The position numbers and the translations under genes were made by a program. This document shows positions 1 to 7,759 of a stretch of 19,591 nucleotides of DNA, one piece after another; the first letter of the stretch is position 1; the number at the start of each line of letters is the position of its first letter. The notes under the pieces are model-generated. The model made no database searches. It was given only the letters and a program-made list of their open reading frames with translations, and was not told where the DNA came from. Where the stretch lies: contig CADBMU010000080.1 of the NCBI GenBank assembly GCA_902795845.1, positions 1-19,591 on the forward strand, read 5' to 3'. This DNA comes from an uncultured Erysipelotrichaceae bacterium (GTDB taxonomy: Bacteria > Bacillota_I > Bacilli_A > RF39 > UBA660).

Positions 1-15
1 CGAACTTTATATAAA

Positions 16-87
16 TGCACTTTGATTGTGCAAAAAATGTTAAAAAATTGGAAAAATGCACAATAATTTTAAAATACTGTGCATTTT
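16..87. promoter_or_regulatory. Paired TGCAC palindromes, probable operator of the fic gene
   Basis: Four copies of a TGCAC half-site lie just before the fic gene. The first pair forms TGCACTTTGATTGTGCA (16-32). The second has 10-bp perfect arms, AAAATGCACA (53-62) and TGTGCATTTT (78-87), and stays nearly palindromic to its centre at base 70. No T-run directly follows, so a terminator is unlikely. The sites lie just upstream of a candidate promoter (-35 TTTACT 89-94, 17-nt spacer, -10 TAATAT 112-117). The Fic protein has its own C-terminal winged helix, so autoregulation is a reasonable inference. Confidence 0.5.
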
Positions 88-134
88 ATTTACTTTTCTA
101 TTTGGATATGTTAATATTTAATTAGGTGATGAAA

Positions 135-1214
135 ATGGAACCATTTAAAGTAAAAGAATTACCAATCGAGTATAACATAGACAAAGAATTACTAAAATTA
201 ATTTCAGAAGCTAATGAAAAATATGGAGAATATAAATCTTACTTGAAAAATCTTGATTTTGATTCACGTTTTTTTCTTGACTCTATTATTTTAAGTGAAA
301 GTTTAAAATCAACACAAATAGAAGGAACTCAAATATCACAAGATGAAATGTATTATTTAAAGTATATGCCTAATAGTGATGATAATTTAGAAATTCAAAA
401 TTTAAAAAAAGTTATTGACTATTCAAATGAATATTTAAAAAATAGTAATAAAATAGATATTCATTTTGTAAATCATATTCATAGAATACTATTAGATAGT
501 GTTAGGGGTAATGAAAAAGAGCCTGGAAAAATTAGAACAATTCAAAATTGGATAGGACCTAAAGGATGTGGTATTGAAGAGGCAATTTTTATTCCTCCTC
601 TTCCTGAAGATGTTCCGTTATTATTGGATAATTTATTTAAATATATGAATGATGAATTTATCGATCCACTTTTTGTTAATTTAGCTATTTCACATTCTCA
701 GTTTGAAACTATTCATGCTTATCGTGACGGAAATGGTAGATTGGGTAGAGCACTTATTCCTATACAACTTGCTAAATTAACTGATGATAGACCAATTTTG
801 TTTTTATCAGAAGTAATTGAATTATACAAACCTAGTTATCATAAATTTTTAAATGAAAGCAGAAAAGGTAATATGTTAGGCTTTATTAAATTTTTCTTAC
901 AATGTATAATTGAGCAATGTAATAATTATATTTCTAAAATAAATATGATAAAAAGTATTTATAATAGAGATATGAATAAAATAAAAACATTAAATAGTAA
1001 TGCTGTATATAGAATAATGCCTGCTATGATGCACCAAATAGTTTTTACAAAAAAAGAAATAGAAGAAGAATCTGGTGTATCAAGAAATACTGTGTCTACT
1101 TTAATAGACCAATTAATAGAATTAGGTATACTTGTTCCTGATTCAACATATGCAAAACTAGGATATCGATATAAAGAAATATATAATGTTTTTGTTGGAA
1201 AAAATACTATATAA
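135..1214 (+). CDS. Fic family AMP-transferase with C-terminal winged helix
   Basis: This protein probably transfers AMP, or another nucleotide moiety, to a hydroxyl group of a target protein. In-frame starts exist at 126 (GTG), 129 and 135. I prefer ATG 135 because AGGTGAT (124-130), complementary to the 16S rRNA 3' end, then serves as the ribosome binding site. In numbering from base 126, the class II inhibitory motif (S/T)xxxE(G/N) is at S62-E66-G67. The catalytic Fic motif is at 197-208 (HAYRDGNGRLGR), with catalytic H197, metal/phosphate residue D201 and both arginines present. A winged-helix region follows at about 305-340. The order Fic_N, Fic, wHTH and the length of about 360 residues are normal for this family. 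The gene appears complete and autoinhibited. The neighbouring phage-like relics suggest accessory DNA, but no toxin-antitoxin partner is visible. The target is unknown. Confidence 0.93.
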   Translation: MEPFKVKELPIEYNIDKELLKLISEANEKYGEYKSYLKNLDFDSRFFLDSIILSESLKSTQIEGTQISQDEMYYLKYMPNSDDNLEIQNLKKVIDYSNEYLKNSNKIDIHFVNHIHRILLDSVRGNEKEPGKIRTIQNWIGPKGCGIEEAIFIPPLPEDVPLLLDNLFKYMNDEFIDPLFVNLAISHSQFETIHAYRDGNGRLGRALIPIQLAKLTDDRPILFLSEVIELYKPSYHKFLNESRKGNMLGFIKFFLQCIIEQCNNYISKINMIKSIYNRDMNKIKTLNSNAVYRIMPAMMHQIVFTKKEIEEESGVSRNTVSTLIDQLIELGILVPDSTYAKLGYRYKEIYNVFVGKNTI

Positions 1215-1434
1215 TGTAATTAGTTAGTAAGTTATTGGTTACTATCATCTTTTTAGCTTAGGAGTTGTTAGACCTACTCCTTACTGGCACCAGATTGATT
1301 GATACTCGAACTTTTAAAATTTCGATGGAATAAATTACTAATAGAAATGTTAGTTTTTCTGTTTAAAAGAAAATAATGAATGATATTGAAGATGATGAAT
1401 TAAATTTGACTGAATATTTAGAAAGGGGCTATAT
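1215..1434. other. Spacer with a hairpin and probable gene debris
   Basis: No intact gene is visible here. AGGAGT (1260-1265) and ACTCCT (1276-1281) can form a 6-bp stem with a 10-nt loop, but no T-run follows, so it is not a normal terminator. A short open frame at 1378-1449 reads as 23 codons from ATG (MNDIEDDELN at its start) and ends at TAG just before the KilA-N relic. It has no convincing ribosome binding site. The region looks like eroded coding sequence, but I cannot name its source. Confidence 0.35.
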
Positions 1435-1449
1435 ATTTCAAAAAATTTA

Positions 1450-1725
1450 GTGAAAGCTGAAATAAATGTTATAGATAATAAAATAGGAATAATGAGAATT
1501 GGAGATGTTGATTATATATCACTTACTGATTTAGCAAGATATGCTGATGCAGAAGAGCCAAGACTTCCAATTAGAGATTGGATGAGAAATAAAGAAGTCA
1601 TTTCTTTTTTAGGTCTATGGGAAAGTATGAATAACAAAAATTTTAAAGGGGGCGAATTCGCTACCTTTAAAAATGAAGCAGGAAGTAATAAATTTAAAAT
1701 GTCTCCACAAAAATTGGTAAAATAG
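1450..1725 (+). pseudogene. Truncated KilA-N domain protein (phage-type), decayed
   Basis: The 91-residue frame matches the start of KilA-N proteins, a DNA-binding domain common in phages and large DNA viruses. Features typical of the family are DYISLTDLARY near residue 21, an IRDWMRN region, EFLGLWE-like FLGLWES, FKNEAGSNKF and SPQK. The family usually continues with a WxxxTNAIGII stretch. Here a TAG (1723-1725) interrupts it and the same frame then reads PNKIGIITRKNK before TGA, so homology runs past a nonsense codon. The start is also doubtful. GTG 1450 has no nearby ribosome binding site, while AAAGGGG (1422-1428) sits 6 nt before an in-frame ATT (1435) where an ATG may have been lost. 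It is most likely a dead phage relic; a short expressed KilA-N fragment is less likely. Confidence 0.8.
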
Positions 1726-1884
1726 CCTAATAAAATCGGAATTATTACACGAAAGAATAAATGATAATAATAAAGCTTTAATTGAAAAAAAATAATGTTA
1801 TTGAATTATAATATAAAATTAAAAAAATATTATAAAAATATTATAAAAAGTGTTATAATATAAGAAATTCGGGAGGTATATGTT

Positions 1885-2528
1885 ATGAAAATAGAGATAG
1901 AAGAATTTCTAGATAAAACATTAGAAAATTTTTCTCACAAGGTTGATAAGCCACCACGATTAGATTTTAAGACATGGTTGTATTTATATATTACTAAATC
2001 AGTAAAAGTTGAGCATATGATTGTAGAAGAAGTTAAAACAAAAAGAAGAATGTATGTTAAAGATAGCAAAAAAATGAAGTGTATATTTTTAAAAACTATG
2101 ATGAATATAAAAAATTCTTTTTAATGTATTTAGATGATATTGAAAATGATGTAATAGATTTAGCGATATACACTAAGGGTAGTAAAGGTCAAATTGTAGC
2201 TTTAAAAGGATTATGTGAACATATTATTGTTAAAAAGAAAGTAAATGATTTTTATAATTCTATCACACAAGAACAAATTGATGAAATTCATTCTAAAGGA
2301 AAATTAACTCCATTAGAAGCTGTACAATTATGGGAATCTTATGATTTGTGTGTTGAGGGCAATAAAGGTATTTTATCAAAAAATAGATGTGAGTATTTTA
2401 ATCTAAATTGTCATGATTGTTTAATGGAATCAGCATCTCATGAATTAGAACATGATAATATTGATTTTAAACTTGTAAAATCCATTACTGACGAACAAGG
2501 GCCAGTATTAAACAAAACAAGAAAGTAG
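1885..2528 (+). pseudogene. Unknown Cys-containing protein split by a frameshift in an A-run
   Basis: Two overlapping frames (1885-2124 and 2079-2528) look like halves of one protein. The first has ATG 1885 with GGGAGGT (1870-1876) upstream. It reads to ...KDSKK at a run of seven A and then runs into low-quality sequence and a stop. Adding one A makes it continue as KDSKKNEVYIFKNYDEYKK into the second frame, whose own start would be only a GTG. The restored protein would be about 214 residues. Its C-terminal half has a CEYFNLNCHDCL cluster (three Cys and one His), followed by SASHELEHD and EQGPV. I do not recognise the family. The cluster might bind metal. A real frameshift mutation, a sequencing error in the homopolymer, or slippage at the A-run are all possible. 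Confidence 0.7.
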
Positions 2529-2552
2529 AAGTAAAATACTTTCCTTTTTTTT
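2521..2552 (+). terminator. Intrinsic terminator after the frameshifted gene
   Basis: GAAAGTA (2521-2527) pairs with TACTTTC (2537-2543) and is followed after one C by eight T. The left arm contains part of the stop codon TAG (2526-2528). Confidence 0.85.
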
Positions 2553-2670
2553 GTTGAATTTTCACTTGATATTTAAAATATTTTGTTTTAAAATACTTTA
2601 GGCTGAAAGTTTATTGTAAATATAACTATATAAGCTATTAGTTTATATGGTTTTTTTAATGATTTTTATG

Positions 2671-2693
2671 TATAATATTAAAGTAGCAAGGAG
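2671..2693 (+). promoter_or_regulatory. -10 element and ribosome binding site of the pyrophosphatase gene
   Basis: TATAAT (2671-2676) is a consensus -10; the -35 is weak. AAGGAG (2688-2693) lies 10 nt before ATG 2704. This supports starting the pyrophosphatase at 2704 and not at the upstream in-frame codon at 2647, which would lie before the promoter. Confidence 0.55.
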
Positions 2694-2703
2694 TGTAGTA
2701 AAA

Positions 2704-4323
2704 ATGAACGATAAAATATATATATTTGGCCATAAAAACCCTGATACAGATACTGTAACAAGTGCCATAGCTTTATCATATTTAAAAAATAAATTAGGAT
2801 TTAATAGTGAGCCTTATGTTTTAGGTGAAGTTAACTTAGAAACTAAATATGTTTTAGACTACTTTAAAATCAAAGTTCCTAAATATTTAAATGATGTTAA
2901 ATTACAAATGAAAGATCTAAATTACCATAAGAATTATTTTATTAATCATCATGCCTCAATACTTGAAGCATATACATATATGACTGATCATAATATTACT
3001 GGTATTCCAGTTGTTGGTGATAATAATGAATTTTTAAGTTTAATAACTGCTAAAGTAATAGCTAAATATTTAATTAATGGTGATTATAAAACTTTAAAAA
3101 CAAGTTATGATAATTTATTAAAAACACTAGATGCTGTTAAAATTACTAAATTTGATGAAGAAATAGAAGGAAATATTATAGCAGCTGCATATCGTAGTAC
3201 AACATTTATGGAACTCGTAAATTTAACAAGTAATGATATTTTAATTGTAGGTGATAGACATAGTATTATAGAAAATGCTGTTGAAAAAGGTGTTAAACTA
3301 ATAATTATTGTAGGTGAGTTAGATATAAAACCTCATCATTTAGAAATTGCTAAGAAAAATAAAGTAAATATAATTAAAACTAAATATGATACATTTACAA
3401 CTGCTAAAAGAATTGGACTTTCATCATATATTGAAAATTTAATTACAGAAGATAGAATGTTTACTTTAGATCAAAATGATTATTTTGATGATTTCTTAAT
3501 TACAAGTTCTAAATTAAAATTTAACAACTATCCAATTATTGATAAAAATAATATTTGTAAGGGATTAATAAGAATTACTGATATTTCAGAAAAAAATCGT
3601 AAAAAAGTAATTTTAGTTGATCATAATGAAATAGAACAAAGTGTTATTGGACTTGATGAAGCTGAAATTTTAGAAGTTGTTGATCATCATAAAATAGGTG
3701 ATATTTCTACTAAAAATCCAATTAACTTTAGAAACATGTCAGTTGGAAGTACTAATACAATTATTTATAAATTATTTCAAGAAAATAATATTGAAATTCC
3801 AAAAGAAATAGCAGGATTAATGATATCAGGAATTTTATCTGATACTTTAGTACTTACAAGTCCAACTACAACAGAAGTAGATAAAGAAGTAGTTAATAAT
3901 TTAGCTAAAATAGCTCAAATAGATTATAAAAAATATGCTATGGATATGTTTAAAGCTGGAACTAGTTTAAAAGGCTTAAGTAAGAATGAAATAGTTAATA
4001 CTGATTTAAAAACATTCCATACAGAAGAATACTCATTTGCTGTAGGTCAAATATTAACTTTAGATTATGAAGATATATTAAAAGAAAAAGAAGATTATGT
4101 TAAGATTATTAGTGAAATAGCTGAAAATAAAGAATTAAATTTTGTTCTTCTAGCTGTTACAGATATTATTAATAATGGTTCATATATTCTTTATACAGAA
4201 GATGCTAAGAAGTATTTAGAAGCAGCATTTAATATTGAAAACTTATCTCAAGGTTATTACATGGAAGGTGTAGTATCTAGAAAGAAACAAATAGTTCCTT
4301 ATTTAATGGATATATTAAAATAA
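2704..4323 (+). CDS. ppaC: CBS/DRTGG-regulated manganese-dependent inorganic pyrophosphatase (family II)
   Basis: This enzyme hydrolyses pyrophosphate to two phosphates in the cytoplasm, pulling biosynthetic reactions forward. The 539-residue protein from ATG 2704 opens with HKNPDTD (10-16), carrying the metal-binding His and Asp residues of DHH phosphoesterases. A regulatory insert follows: one CBS domain (about 55-125), a DRTGG-type domain (about 160-235) and a second CBS domain (about 240-300). The catalytic part then resumes with VDHNE (305-309), VDHHK (326-330), GSTNT (348-352), SDT near 380 and the substrate-binding SRKKQ (525-529). All key residues are present. In studied CBS-PPases such inserts bind adenine nucleotides, with AMP/ADP inhibiting and diadenosine polyphosphates activating; that is family knowledge. 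The gene stands alone behind its own promoter, with the UPF0316 gene shortly after it. Confidence 0.95.
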   Translation: MNDKIYIFGHKNPDTDTVTSAIALSYLKNKLGFNSEPYVLGEVNLETKYVLDYFKIKVPKYLNDVKLQMKDLNYHKNYFINHHASILEAYTYMTDHNITGIPVVGDNNEFLSLITAKVIAKYLINGDYKTLKTSYDNLLKTLDAVKITKFDEEIEGNIIAAAYRSTTFMELVNLTSNDILIVGDRHSIIENAVEKGVKLIIIVGELDIKPHHLEIAKKNKVNIIKTKYDTFTTAKRIGLSSYIENLITEDRMFTLDQNDYFDDFLITSSKLKFNNYPIIDKNNICKGLIRITDISEKNRKKVILVDHNEIEQSVIGLDEAEILEVVDHHKIGDISTKNPINFRNMSVGSTNTIIYKLFQENNIEIPKEIAGLMISGILSDTLVLTSPTTTEVDKEVVNNLAKIAQIDYKKYAMDMFKAGTSLKGLSKNEIVNTDLKTFHTEEYSFAVGQILTLDYEDILKEKEDYVKIISEIAENKELNFVLLAVTDIINNGSYILYTEDAKKYLEAAFNIENLSQGYYMEGVVSRKKQIVPYLMDILK

Positions 4324-4364
4324 TAAAAAACTAAATAGTGGTTATTCTAGTAATAGGTGATACC

Positions 4365-4868
4365 ATGAATTTAGTTTTTTTATGTATAAAAATATTTTTT
4401 GCTAGAATTTTAGATGTATCTATTGGTACTGTTAGAACTATGATTATGGTAAGAGGCAAAATGTATATTACAGCCATACTTGCTTTTATCGAAGTATTTA
4501 TTTGGTTTTTAGTTGCAAGAGAAGCACTAGTTACTAATATAAATTCAGTAATAATTCCAATTTCGTATTCTCTAGGATATGCTACTGGTACATTTATTGG
4601 AACATATATTTCTAATAATTTTATAAAAAGTATAATAGGTGTTGAAATTATTGTAAATAAGAACCAGTTGGAGTTAATAGATGCCATAAAAAAGAATGGT
4701 TTTGCTGTATCAATAATTGATTTAAAAGGTAATAAGAATGGTTTTTTATTATGTCAAATTAGTAACAAAAAAGAAAAGAAACTTATTGATATTGTAAAAG
4801 AATATGATCCAAGTGCTTTTATAATAGTTAATGAAACCAAATATGTTCATAATGGTTTTATTAAATAA
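4365..4868 (+). CDS. UPF0316 / DUF2179 membrane protein
   Basis: This is a 167-residue membrane protein of the UPF0316 family (DUF5698 plus DUF2179), whose biochemical role is not established. The N-terminal half has about three membrane segments (roughly 3-22, 33-51 and 60-82) and the family sequence FFARILDVSIGTVRTM (11-26). The C-terminal half (about 92-160) is a soluble alpha/beta DUF2179-type domain. ATG 4365 is chosen because AGGTGAT (4355-4361) is placed properly before it and because homologues begin close to this point. The start is only 41 nt after the pyrophosphatase stop with no terminator between them, so the two are probably co-transcribed. A bidirectional hairpin follows directly. 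Confidence 0.85.
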   Translation: MNLVFLCIKIFFARILDVSIGTVRTMIMVRGKMYITAILAFIEVFIWFLVAREALVTNINSVIIPISYSLGYATGTFIGTYISNNFIKSIIGVEIIVNKNQLELIDAIKKNGFAVSIIDLKGNKNGFLLCQISNKKEKKLIDIVKEYDPSAFIIVNETKYVHNGFIK

Positions 4869-4871
4869 AAA

Positions 4872-4902
4872 ACTTTGCTAGAATTAGCAAAGTCTATTTT
4901 TT
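4872..4902. terminator. Bidirectional terminator between UPF0316 gene and mscL
   Basis: ACTTTGCTA (4872-4880) and TAGCAAAGT (4885-4893) form a perfect 9-bp stem with a GAAT loop. A T-run follows on the plus strand (from 4897), and the A-run before the stem (4867-4872) gives a T-run on the minus strand. The mscL stop codon (TAG, minus, 4894-4896) touches the stem. Confidence 0.92.
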
Positions 4903-5346
4903 TTCTTTTAATAAATCTCTAATTTCTTCAAGAAGAATAACTTCGTCACTTTTAACTTTTTTAGTCTCTTTTATTTCTTCTTTTTTACCGATACTCATTA
5001 TCTTATTAAAAGTTTTTAGAACTATAAAAAGGACAAAAGCATTAATTAAAAAATTAATTACAGCAGTTAAAAAGTGTCCCCAATTTAAATATTGTCCACC
5101 ATAAATTTTAATTTTACCTGCAATAGAAGCTCCACCAATACCATTAATTAATGGATTAATAAAGTCATCTGTAAATGCCGTAATAATAGCACCAAAAGCA
5201 GCACCGATAATTACACCAACGGCCATATCAACAACATTTCCACGCATTATAAATTTTTTAAATTCATTAATAAAACCATTACTTTGATTTTTTACCATAT
5301 CAGCTTTCTTTTTTAATTCTTCTTTAGATAAATCAACTTTTTTCAT
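4894..5346 (-). CDS. mscL: Large-conductance mechanosensitive channel MscL
   Basis: MscL opens a wide pore in the cytoplasmic membrane under membrane tension and releases solutes on osmotic downshock. The 150-residue protein contains FKKFIMRGNVVDMAVGVIIGAAF (about 29-51), the conserved N-terminal amphipathic helix plus the first pore-lining helix. A GG-containing periplasmic loop (about 68-88), TM2 (about 92-111) and a charged C-terminal helix ending EIRDLLKEKK follow. The start CAT at 5344-5346 is set by AGGAGG (minus, 5353-5358), 6 nt away. About 25 charged residues (MKKVDLSKEELKKK...) precede the usual MscL N-terminus, which is longer than in most homologues. A minus-strand promoter lies directly upstream, and the gene is transcribed alone. 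Confidence 0.95.
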   Translation of the reverse strand: MKKVDLSKEELKKKADMVKNQSNGFINEFKKFIMRGNVVDMAVGVIIGAAFGAIITAFTDDFINPLINGIGGASIAGKIKIYGGQYLNWGHFLTAVINFLINAFVLFIVLKTFNKIMSIGKKEEIKETKKVKSDEVILLEEIRDLLKEKK

Positions 5347-5365
5347 AAACTTCCTCCTAAAAAAT

Positions 5366-5374
5366 ATTATACCA
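5366..5374 (-). promoter_or_regulatory. Extended -10 promoter of mscL
   Basis: On the minus strand the sequence reads TGGTATAAT, an extended -10 (TGn-TATAAT), ending 20 nt before the mscL start codon. The -35 region is only a T-rich stretch, as is common with extended -10 promoters. Confidence 0.7.
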
Positions 5375-5422
5375 CAACGTAAATATGATAAAAAGATTCT
5401 TTTGTTTAATCTTAATCTAGTG

Positions 5423-5428
5423 TATAAT
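5423..5428 (+). promoter_or_regulatory. -10 element of the DUF308-like/methyltransferase operon
   Basis: TATAAT at 5423-5428 has a weak -35, TTTGTT, at 5401-5406. It is followed by AAGGAAG (5438-5444) and ATG 5451. It is divergent from the mscL promoter about 50 bp away. Confidence 0.6.
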
Positions 5429-5450
5429 AAATTTATAAGGAAGTGTTTAA

Positions 5451-5978
5451 ATGGAAAAGAAACAAAAAGTAGATTTAAGTATTGCAATTTTATTAATACT
5501 AATAGGTATAGTTTTAACAATTTTACCAAAATTTAATTTAACAAATATAAATATTATTTTATTTATTGTAATGATGATCTATGCAACTTTAAATATGGTT
5601 CAATATGTTTTAACTAAGAAAAGTAATGATATGGAAGGACTTTTTACAAGCTTATTAAGCTATACAGTTGGAATATTAGGTTTAACTTTTAATCTATTTA
5701 ATAATTTATTACAAATGGTATTATTATTACTTGCTTGGATTATCTTAATGTCTTTAATTAAACTAAAAAAATGTGATTATTATAATGATCGTCATAATAA
5801 AATGTGGATTTTAAAAGTAACTACACTAGGTTTATTTATATTAACTGGTATAATAACATGTATTAATTTGTACTATTCAAATGATATTCAATTAATTATC
5901 TTAGGATTTTTTTTCTATATTCATGGAATATTAGAAATGATTGATCCAATTACTATTTATTTAATGGAGAATAAGTAA
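5451..5978 (+). CDS. Six-TM membrane protein, DUF308/HdeD-like
   Basis: This 175-residue hydrophobic protein has about six membrane segments (near 9-26, 32-53, 64-82, 85-104, 118-140 and 147-164) and no large soluble domain. The pairing of short helices resembles DUF308/HdeD-type proteins, but I see no decisive motif, so the family is tentative and the function unknown. Basic residues cluster in short loops such as LTKKSND and IKLKKCDYYNDRHNK. The start ATG has AAGGAAG upstream. Its stop and the ATG of the methyltransferase overlap by one base (TAATG), so the two genes are very likely translationally coupled and form an operon. Confidence 0.75.
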   Translation: MEKKQKVDLSIAILLILIGIVLTILPKFNLTNINIILFIVMMIYATLNMVQYVLTKKSNDMEGLFTSLLSYTVGILGLTFNLFNNLLQMVLLLLAWIILMSLIKLKKCDYYNDRHNKMWILKVTTLGLFILTGIITCINLYYSNDIQLIILGFFFYIHGILEMIDPITIYLMENK

Positions 5979-6856
5979 TGAAAACAGTAAATGATTTTAA
6001 AGATTATCAAATAATTGATATGGCTGATGGAATGAAACTTGAAACATGGAATAATTTAAAATTATTAAGACCTGATCCACAAATTATTTGGAATGAAAAA
6101 CGTGATGAAAAATTATGGTATGATGTTGACGCGGTTTATAAAAGAAGTAATACGGGTGGAGGATGCTGGGATATAAAAAATAATAAAATTCCTTCATCAT
6201 GGCAAGTAAAATATCAAGACATGATTTTTAATTTAAAGCTAATGGGATTTAAACATACAGGGTTATTTCCAGAACAAGCTTATAATTGGAATTTAATTAG
6301 AAATAAAATTAGAGAGGCAAAAAGAGAAGTCAAAGTATTAAACTTATTTGCATATACTGGAGCTGCTTCAATTGCTGCTTTAATGGAAAATGCAAATGTT
6401 GTTCATGTTGATGCATCTAGAGGTATGATTGATTGGGCTAAAGAAAATGTTAAAAGTAATCATTTAGAAGATAGAAATATTAGATTTTTAGTTGATGATG
6501 TTGTAAAATTTGTAAAACGTGAAATAAGACGCGGTAATAAATACGATATTATATTAATGGATCCACCATCTTTTGGTAGAGGTGCAAATAAAGAAGTTTG
6601 GAACATAGAAAAAGATTTATTTAACCTAGTTGAACTTTGTGGCCAGTTATTAAGTGATGATCCAATATTATTTTTGATCAATTCATATTCAACAGGGTTA
6701 TCTAAGACAATTTTAGAAAATGTTTTATATTTAACAGTTGGTAAAAAGAATAAAGGTATAATCTCTAGTGATGAACTTGGAATAACAATGAAAGATAGTA
6801 ATTTGATTTTACCTTGTGGAATATATGCAAGATGGGAAAAAAATAATTTAAATTGA
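5978..6856 (+). CDS. Class I SAM-dependent methyltransferase, COG1092 (RlmI-like) family
   Basis: This 292-residue protein probably methylates rRNA; COG1092 members include 23S rRNA cytosine methyltransferases, but the exact target base cannot be read from sequence. Conserved blocks are RPDPQIIW (31-38), a Gly-rich NTGGGCWD turn (58-65), GFKHTGLFPEQ (90-100), SAM-binding motif I NLFAYTGAAS (122-131), VDASRGM (144-150), acidic VDD (172-174) and the catalytic motif IV MDPPSFGRG (194-202). The PUA domain of RlmI proper is absent: the N-terminal part is only about 85 residues. The start overlaps the upstream stop by one base, so expression depends on that gene's translation. Confidence 0.85.
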   Translation: MKTVNDFKDYQIIDMADGMKLETWNNLKLLRPDPQIIWNEKRDEKLWYDVDAVYKRSNTGGGCWDIKNNKIPSSWQVKYQDMIFNLKLMGFKHTGLFPEQAYNWNLIRNKIREAKREVKVLNLFAYTGAASIAALMENANVVHVDASRGMIDWAKENVKSNHLEDRNIRFLVDDVVKFVKREIRRGNKYDIILMDPPSFGRGANKEVWNIEKDLFNLVELCGQLLSDDPILFLINSYSTGLSKTILENVLYLTVGKKNKGIISSDELGITMKDSNLILPCGIYARWEKNNLN

Positions 6857-6878
6857 TTCATAATTTTATTATTTTTTT
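6838..6878 (+). terminator. AT-only hairpin, possible terminator of the methyltransferase operon
   Basis: AAAAAATAAT (6838-6847) pairs with ATTATTTTTT (6868-6877), with AAATT/AATTT inside. A T-rich tract follows. There is no G or C in the paired arms, so termination strength is doubtful. Confidence 0.4.
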
Positions 6879-6897
6879 CTTTTTTTAATAAAATTTA

Positions 6898-6913
6898 AAC
6901 ATTATGTGACCAT
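6898..6913 (+). promoter_or_regulatory. 16-bp repeat copy 1, upstream of the WYL operon
   Basis: AACATTATGTGACCAT lies just before a candidate promoter (-35 TTGCAA 6919-6924, 16-nt spacer, -10 TATAAT 6941-6946). An identical copy is at 9543-9558. Both end exactly 57 nt before their gene's ATG. An activator or repressor site, possibly for the WYL protein encoded between them, is the simplest inference. Confidence 0.65.
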
Positions 6914-6969
6914 CAACATTGCAAAAAATAAAAAAAGTTTTATAATTTAATTTAAAGGAGTGAAGAGAG

Positions 6970-7749
6970 ATGTTTTTAATAAGAAGTATTAATATTTTAA
7001 AAGATGCAATATTAGATTTTAAAAATAGTAAATTTAAAAATTTTATTCATATTTTTTGTGCAGTCATAGCAATTTTAATGTTCTTGTATGCATCATATGC
7101 AATAATTATGTGTTATATAAAATATGGATTGTTTGATACAACGGCTAAATTAGATTTAATTGAGCATAAATACACAAATAATTTATATTTATTTATTTGT
7201 TCTTTTGCAATATTTGTATCATTTATTTTAGTATTTATCAATTATTTTATTAATCAAAAAAATAAACTTTTAAAATTTTTTTCATTATTTATAATTATTC
7301 TTTTGATTTTAAGTTCCATACCTTGTATTGCTTTTATTTTAGAAGAAATAGATATTATAAGTTTCGAAGGATATTATAGAAATGAACTAATAATTATTCC
7401 TAAAAAATATATTCCATTATTTCTATTTTATAAAAATTCACCAGCTGAAGCATTAGTTTGCTATAAATATTGTATGTTTATATTTGCAGTAACTTTATTA
7501 GTTGGAATATTTATGATATTTAAAAAAGAAAAAAAAGAATTATCTTTAGTTATTTTAAATATTATTTATATTTTTGTACTAACTTTATTAATTATGATTG
7601 TTTCTAACATAGTTAGATTAGCGATTTTACTAGGTATTTTTATAGCTGTTAGCATATTTTTAGCAAGTACTTCAAAAAGTGTTGATGATATAATTCAATA
7701 TAGTGCAACATTAGAAAGAATAAAAACTTATTGGTATCTTTATAGATAA
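6970..7749 (+). CDS. Six-TM integral membrane protein of unknown function
   Basis: I do not recognise this 259-residue protein. It has about six membrane segments (near 25-50, 71-95, 101-124, 166-184, 191-211 and 213-232). An extracytoplasmic or cytoplasmic loop (about 125-165) contains FEGYYRNELIIIPKKYIPL, and a short polar tail ends YWYLYR. No signal peptide, transporter or enzyme motif is apparent. The start ATG 6970 follows AAAGGAG (6953-6959). It is the first gene of a tight operon: 10 nt separate it from the WYL regulator, which in turn overlaps the third gene. Gene context suggests it is the membrane partner or effector of a WYL-controlled cassette; that is inference only. Confidence 0.8.
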   Translation: MFLIRSINILKDAILDFKNSKFKNFIHIFCAVIAILMFLYASYAIIMCYIKYGLFDTTAKLDLIEHKYTNNLYLFICSFAIFVSFILVFINYFINQKNKLLKFFSLFIIILLILSSIPCIAFILEEIDIISFEGYYRNELIIIPKKYIPLFLFYKNSPAEALVCYKYCMFIFAVTLLVGIFMIFKKEKKELSLVILNIIYIFVLTLLIMIVSNIVRLAILLGIFIAVSIFLASTSKSVDDIIQYSATLERIKTYWYLYR

Positions 7750-7759
7750 GGAAATAAAA

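Noticed and set aside
53..87. Palindrome before fic as a terminator of an upstream gene
   Set aside because: It has no directly following T-run, and the same half-site recurs at 16-32, which fits protein binding better.
1286..1320. GGCACCA followed by an ACTCGAAC stretch resembling tRNA ends and T-loop
   Set aside because: No acceptor, D or anticodon stems can be paired around it on either strand.
2647..2703. Upstream extension of the pyrophosphatase reading frame
   Set aside because: The first 19 codons would lie at or before the -10 element, and AAGGAG fits ATG 2704.
4331..4687. Long minus-strand open frame opposite the UPF0316 gene
   Set aside because: It is antisense to a recognisable family protein, with no ribosome binding site or motif of its own; the same holds for the minus-strand frames at 6460-6861, 8298-8516, 8644-8856, 15843-16121 and 17724-18182.
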